A stretch of DNA of 51,457 bases from Vibrio sagamiensis NBRC 104589 (GTDB lineage Bacteria > Pseudomonadota > Gammaproteobacteria > Enterobacterales > Vibrionaceae). The position numbers and the translations under genes were made by a program. Shown piece by piece: positions 50,089 through 51,457 of this stretch. The notes under the pieces were generated by a model. The model was given only the letters and a program-made list of their open reading frames with translations, searched no databases and was not told where the DNA came from. The stretch's first letter is position 1. Every line of letters starts with the position of its first letter. The stretch covers positions 1 through 51,457 of the forward strand of contig NZ_BJXJ01000031.1 in assembly GCF_007990935.1 (NCBI RefSeq), given 5' to 3'.

Positions 50089-50823
50089 ATGATAAAACAT
50101 AAATTAAGTCAAGTGATAATATTTTTACTATTATCAATTTCTTTTGGTTCAACTGCCTTAGAAATTAATTCAATGATGCTGGTTTCCGCTTATGATGATG
50201 AGTCTGTTTTTACAATTAAAAATAATGAAAATGCTCGAATTTTTGTCTCCACTTCTGTATCTGAATTATTTATAAAAAATGGTGAGATAGAAATGGTGGA
50301 CTACAATAGAAATAATATTTTTGATTGGAAAATAAATCTATCACCTAGAAAGACGATCATTGAACCAGGGAGAAAAAAAGATTTCTTTATTACTCTATCT
50401 GATACTAATTTAGATCCTAAATCTAATAATATTGATCGTGCCTTCCAGATAAGTTTCATTCCTCAAGCTTATGTCTCTGAAGGTATGGAAAAAACCAATC
50501 ATGTAAACTTTACTATTGGTTTGGGGCCCTTATTTATCTTAGCTGGTGAAGAACAACCAATTAATTATGATATCAAATATGATGGAAAGACACTTTATAT
50601 TCATAATAAAGGTAATAGTTTTATAAGAGCTAATTTAGATTCGTGTAAGTATATCAAATCAGAGGATACAGACTGTACTCAAGAGTTTGTTGTTCTTGCT
50701 GGTAGAAAGTTAAATGTTAATTTGAAGGAAGGTTTGATGTCAGATGATATCCTTGTTAACCTTGAGACTCATCGCGCTAAATATCGTGAATCAATAACTA
50801 TTCATAAAGGGCATAATATATGA
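50089..50823 (+). CDS. Periplasmic fimbrial chaperone, alternative type
   Basis: A 244-residue protein with a signal peptide (MIKHKLSQVIIFLLLSISFGSTA). Two Ig-like halves follow: the first (about 24-125) contains ESVFTIKNNENARIFVSTSVSEL, PRKTIIEPGRKKDFFIT and RAFQISFIPQA, the usual G1/F1-strand region. The second (about 130-244) has KYDGKTLYIHNKGNSFIRANLDSC with a Cys pair (SCKYIKSEDTDC). It keeps subunits folded and delivers them to the usher. AGGTAAAAAA precedes the start, 39 bases after the usher stop, and its stop overlaps the next start (ATGA). Confidence 0.75.
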   Translation: MIKHKLSQVIIFLLLSISFGSTALEINSMMLVSAYDDESVFTIKNNENARIFVSTSVSELFIKNGEIEMVDYNRNNIFDWKINLSPRKTIIEPGRKKDFFITLSDTNLDPKSNNIDRAFQISFIPQAYVSEGMEKTNHVNFTIGLGPLFILAGEEQPINYDIKYDGKTLYIHNKGNSFIRANLDSCKYIKSEDTDCTQEFVVLAGRKLNVNLKEGLMSDDILVNLETHRAKYRESITIHKGHNI

Positions 50824-51457
50824 GGTATTATGCATTATTACTGAATTTATTTGTGTTCTCATCTCCAATCCTTGCTTTGACTTTAGAGGGCTCTTATCAA
50901 GATGGTATTATTATTTGGAATAATGTTATCTTTAATGGTGATGAAATATCTCCTTCTCAATGGCATATTGTTGATAACTTACCTCCTACAGCTTGTTGGG
51001 AGCAAGTCTCTATTATTAATGACAATCAAACTATTAATTTAAAGTCGGGGAGTGATCATGTTAATATACATGTTGATAATATAAAAATTATAACCCCAGA
51101 GGGCTATAATGATGACTGTTCAAACATAACTTCTCTACCAGATCCATCCACACCATTTAGATTTATAAAACCTGCTTTTAAGGTCTCTATGAGCGGAAAA
51201 CCAAAGAATAATGGTGTATATTCCGGAATGGCTTTTATTGAATATCAATATAGATATATTGTTCCTGATTCCGGCGCTATTAGCCTTCATAAGGCTTCAT
51301 TGCCTATTTTCTTTAAGATAAGTAATCGCGATTTCTATGTTTCAAATGTTACATTGACTGGCTCTGGACAGATTGTACCCAAGTATCAAAATAATCGAGT
51401 TAGTGGATTTACTCGATATAATGCAAATGTGACAGGTAATTTTAATAGTGGATTAAC
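50820..51457 (+). CDS. Fimbrial tip subunit/adhesin candidate (partial, runs off the window)
   Basis: The ATG at 50820 overlaps the chaperone stop (ATGA), and 212 codons are open to the last base. A signal peptide (MRYYALLLNLFVFSSPILA) is followed by a beta-rich sequence (LTLEGSYQDGIIIWNNVIF, ACWEQVSIINDN, GYNDDCSNITSLPDPS, NGVYSGMAFIEYQYRYIVP). Its place at the end of a CFA/I-like set, after major pilin, minor pilin, usher and chaperone, is where tip adhesins such as CfaE lie. The binding domain and C-terminal pilin domain cannot be judged from this part. Confidence 0.6.
   Translation, partial: MRYYALLLNLFVFSSPILALTLEGSYQDGIIIWNNVIFNGDEISPSQWHIVDNLPPTACWEQVSIINDNQTINLKSGSDHVNIHVDNIKIITPEGYNDDCSNITSLPDPSTPFRFIKPAFKVSMSGKPKNNGVYSGMAFIEYQYRYIVPDSGAISLHKASLPIFFKISNRDFYVSNVTLTGSGQIVPKYQNNRVSGFTRYNANVTGNFNSGL

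Noticed and set aside
1..51457. tRNA, rRNA and CRISPR arrays
   Set aside because: No cloverleaf with a T-loop GTTCGA-type block, no rRNA sequence and no regular repeat-spacer pattern was seen on either strand.

Overview
The window looks like chromosomal DNA of a low-GC gammaproteobacterium of the family Vibrionaceae (Vibrio or a close relative such as Photobacterium). The main reasons are the block pdxH - AraC-type regulator - short putA - separate ALDH-like gene - putP, the small DUF2999 and DUF3297 proteins, and two copies of a palindromic intergenic repeat containing CCCAAG(T/C)GACCT. Species cannot be decided by eye. No rRNA, tRNA or CRISPR array was found.

Layout. 1-2.7 kb: a gene end, a secreted HExxH metallopeptidase-like protein, an ABM-domain monooxygenase and decayed IS3 and IS630 fragments. 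2.7-7.9 kb: a compact RiPP cluster. It has an unannotated 55-aa precursor (2876-3043) with a double-glycine leader and the 12-residue core WVNAFARFTKRF, a radical SAM/SPASM maturase, a 70-aa unknown ORF, an HlyD-type adaptor and a C39-peptidase ABC exporter. This matches the XYE/triceptide type of cyclophane peptide system. 8.2-16.4 kb: pdxH and a proline utilisation island, in which PutA lacks the DNA-binding domain and the ALDH-superfamily tail seen in long PutAs is a separate gene. 16.5-23.4 kb: housekeeping and accessory genes (DUF445, ABC exporter, ctlX, an unannotated 58-aa zinc-ribbon protein, MOSC, DUF218/TPR).

23.6-36.4 kb: a probable host- or membrane-interaction region. A secreted MACPF-like protein lies next to a sphingomyelinase C-like enzyme. 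After a small-molecule enzyme block (GlxA-type regulator, isochorismatase-like hydrolase, ABM protein, riboflavin synthase) there is a 1557-aa lipoprotein with Ig-like repeats and a second sphingomyelinase-like domain, apparently co-transcribed with an OmpA-family protein. 36.6-41 kb: three secreted proteins that share a C-terminal chitin-binding-like module. Two have duplicated upstream regions separated by an IS5-type remnant, and the third carries a degenerate GH18-like domain. 41-46.3 kb: a small membrane protein, a DUF1566-like lipoprotein, and a minus-strand operon of secreted proteins that includes a Hint (hedgehog/intein) domain. 46.6 kb to the end: an alternative (CFA/I or CS1-like) chaperone-usher fimbrial operon whose last gene, a probable tip subunit, runs off the window.

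Together the right two-thirds is an accessory region rich in exported proteins (toxins, adhesins, carbohydrate-binding proteins, pili), and the left part carries a likely antimicrobial peptide system beside transposon debris. All functions are inferred from sequence reading. No database search or structure prediction was run.
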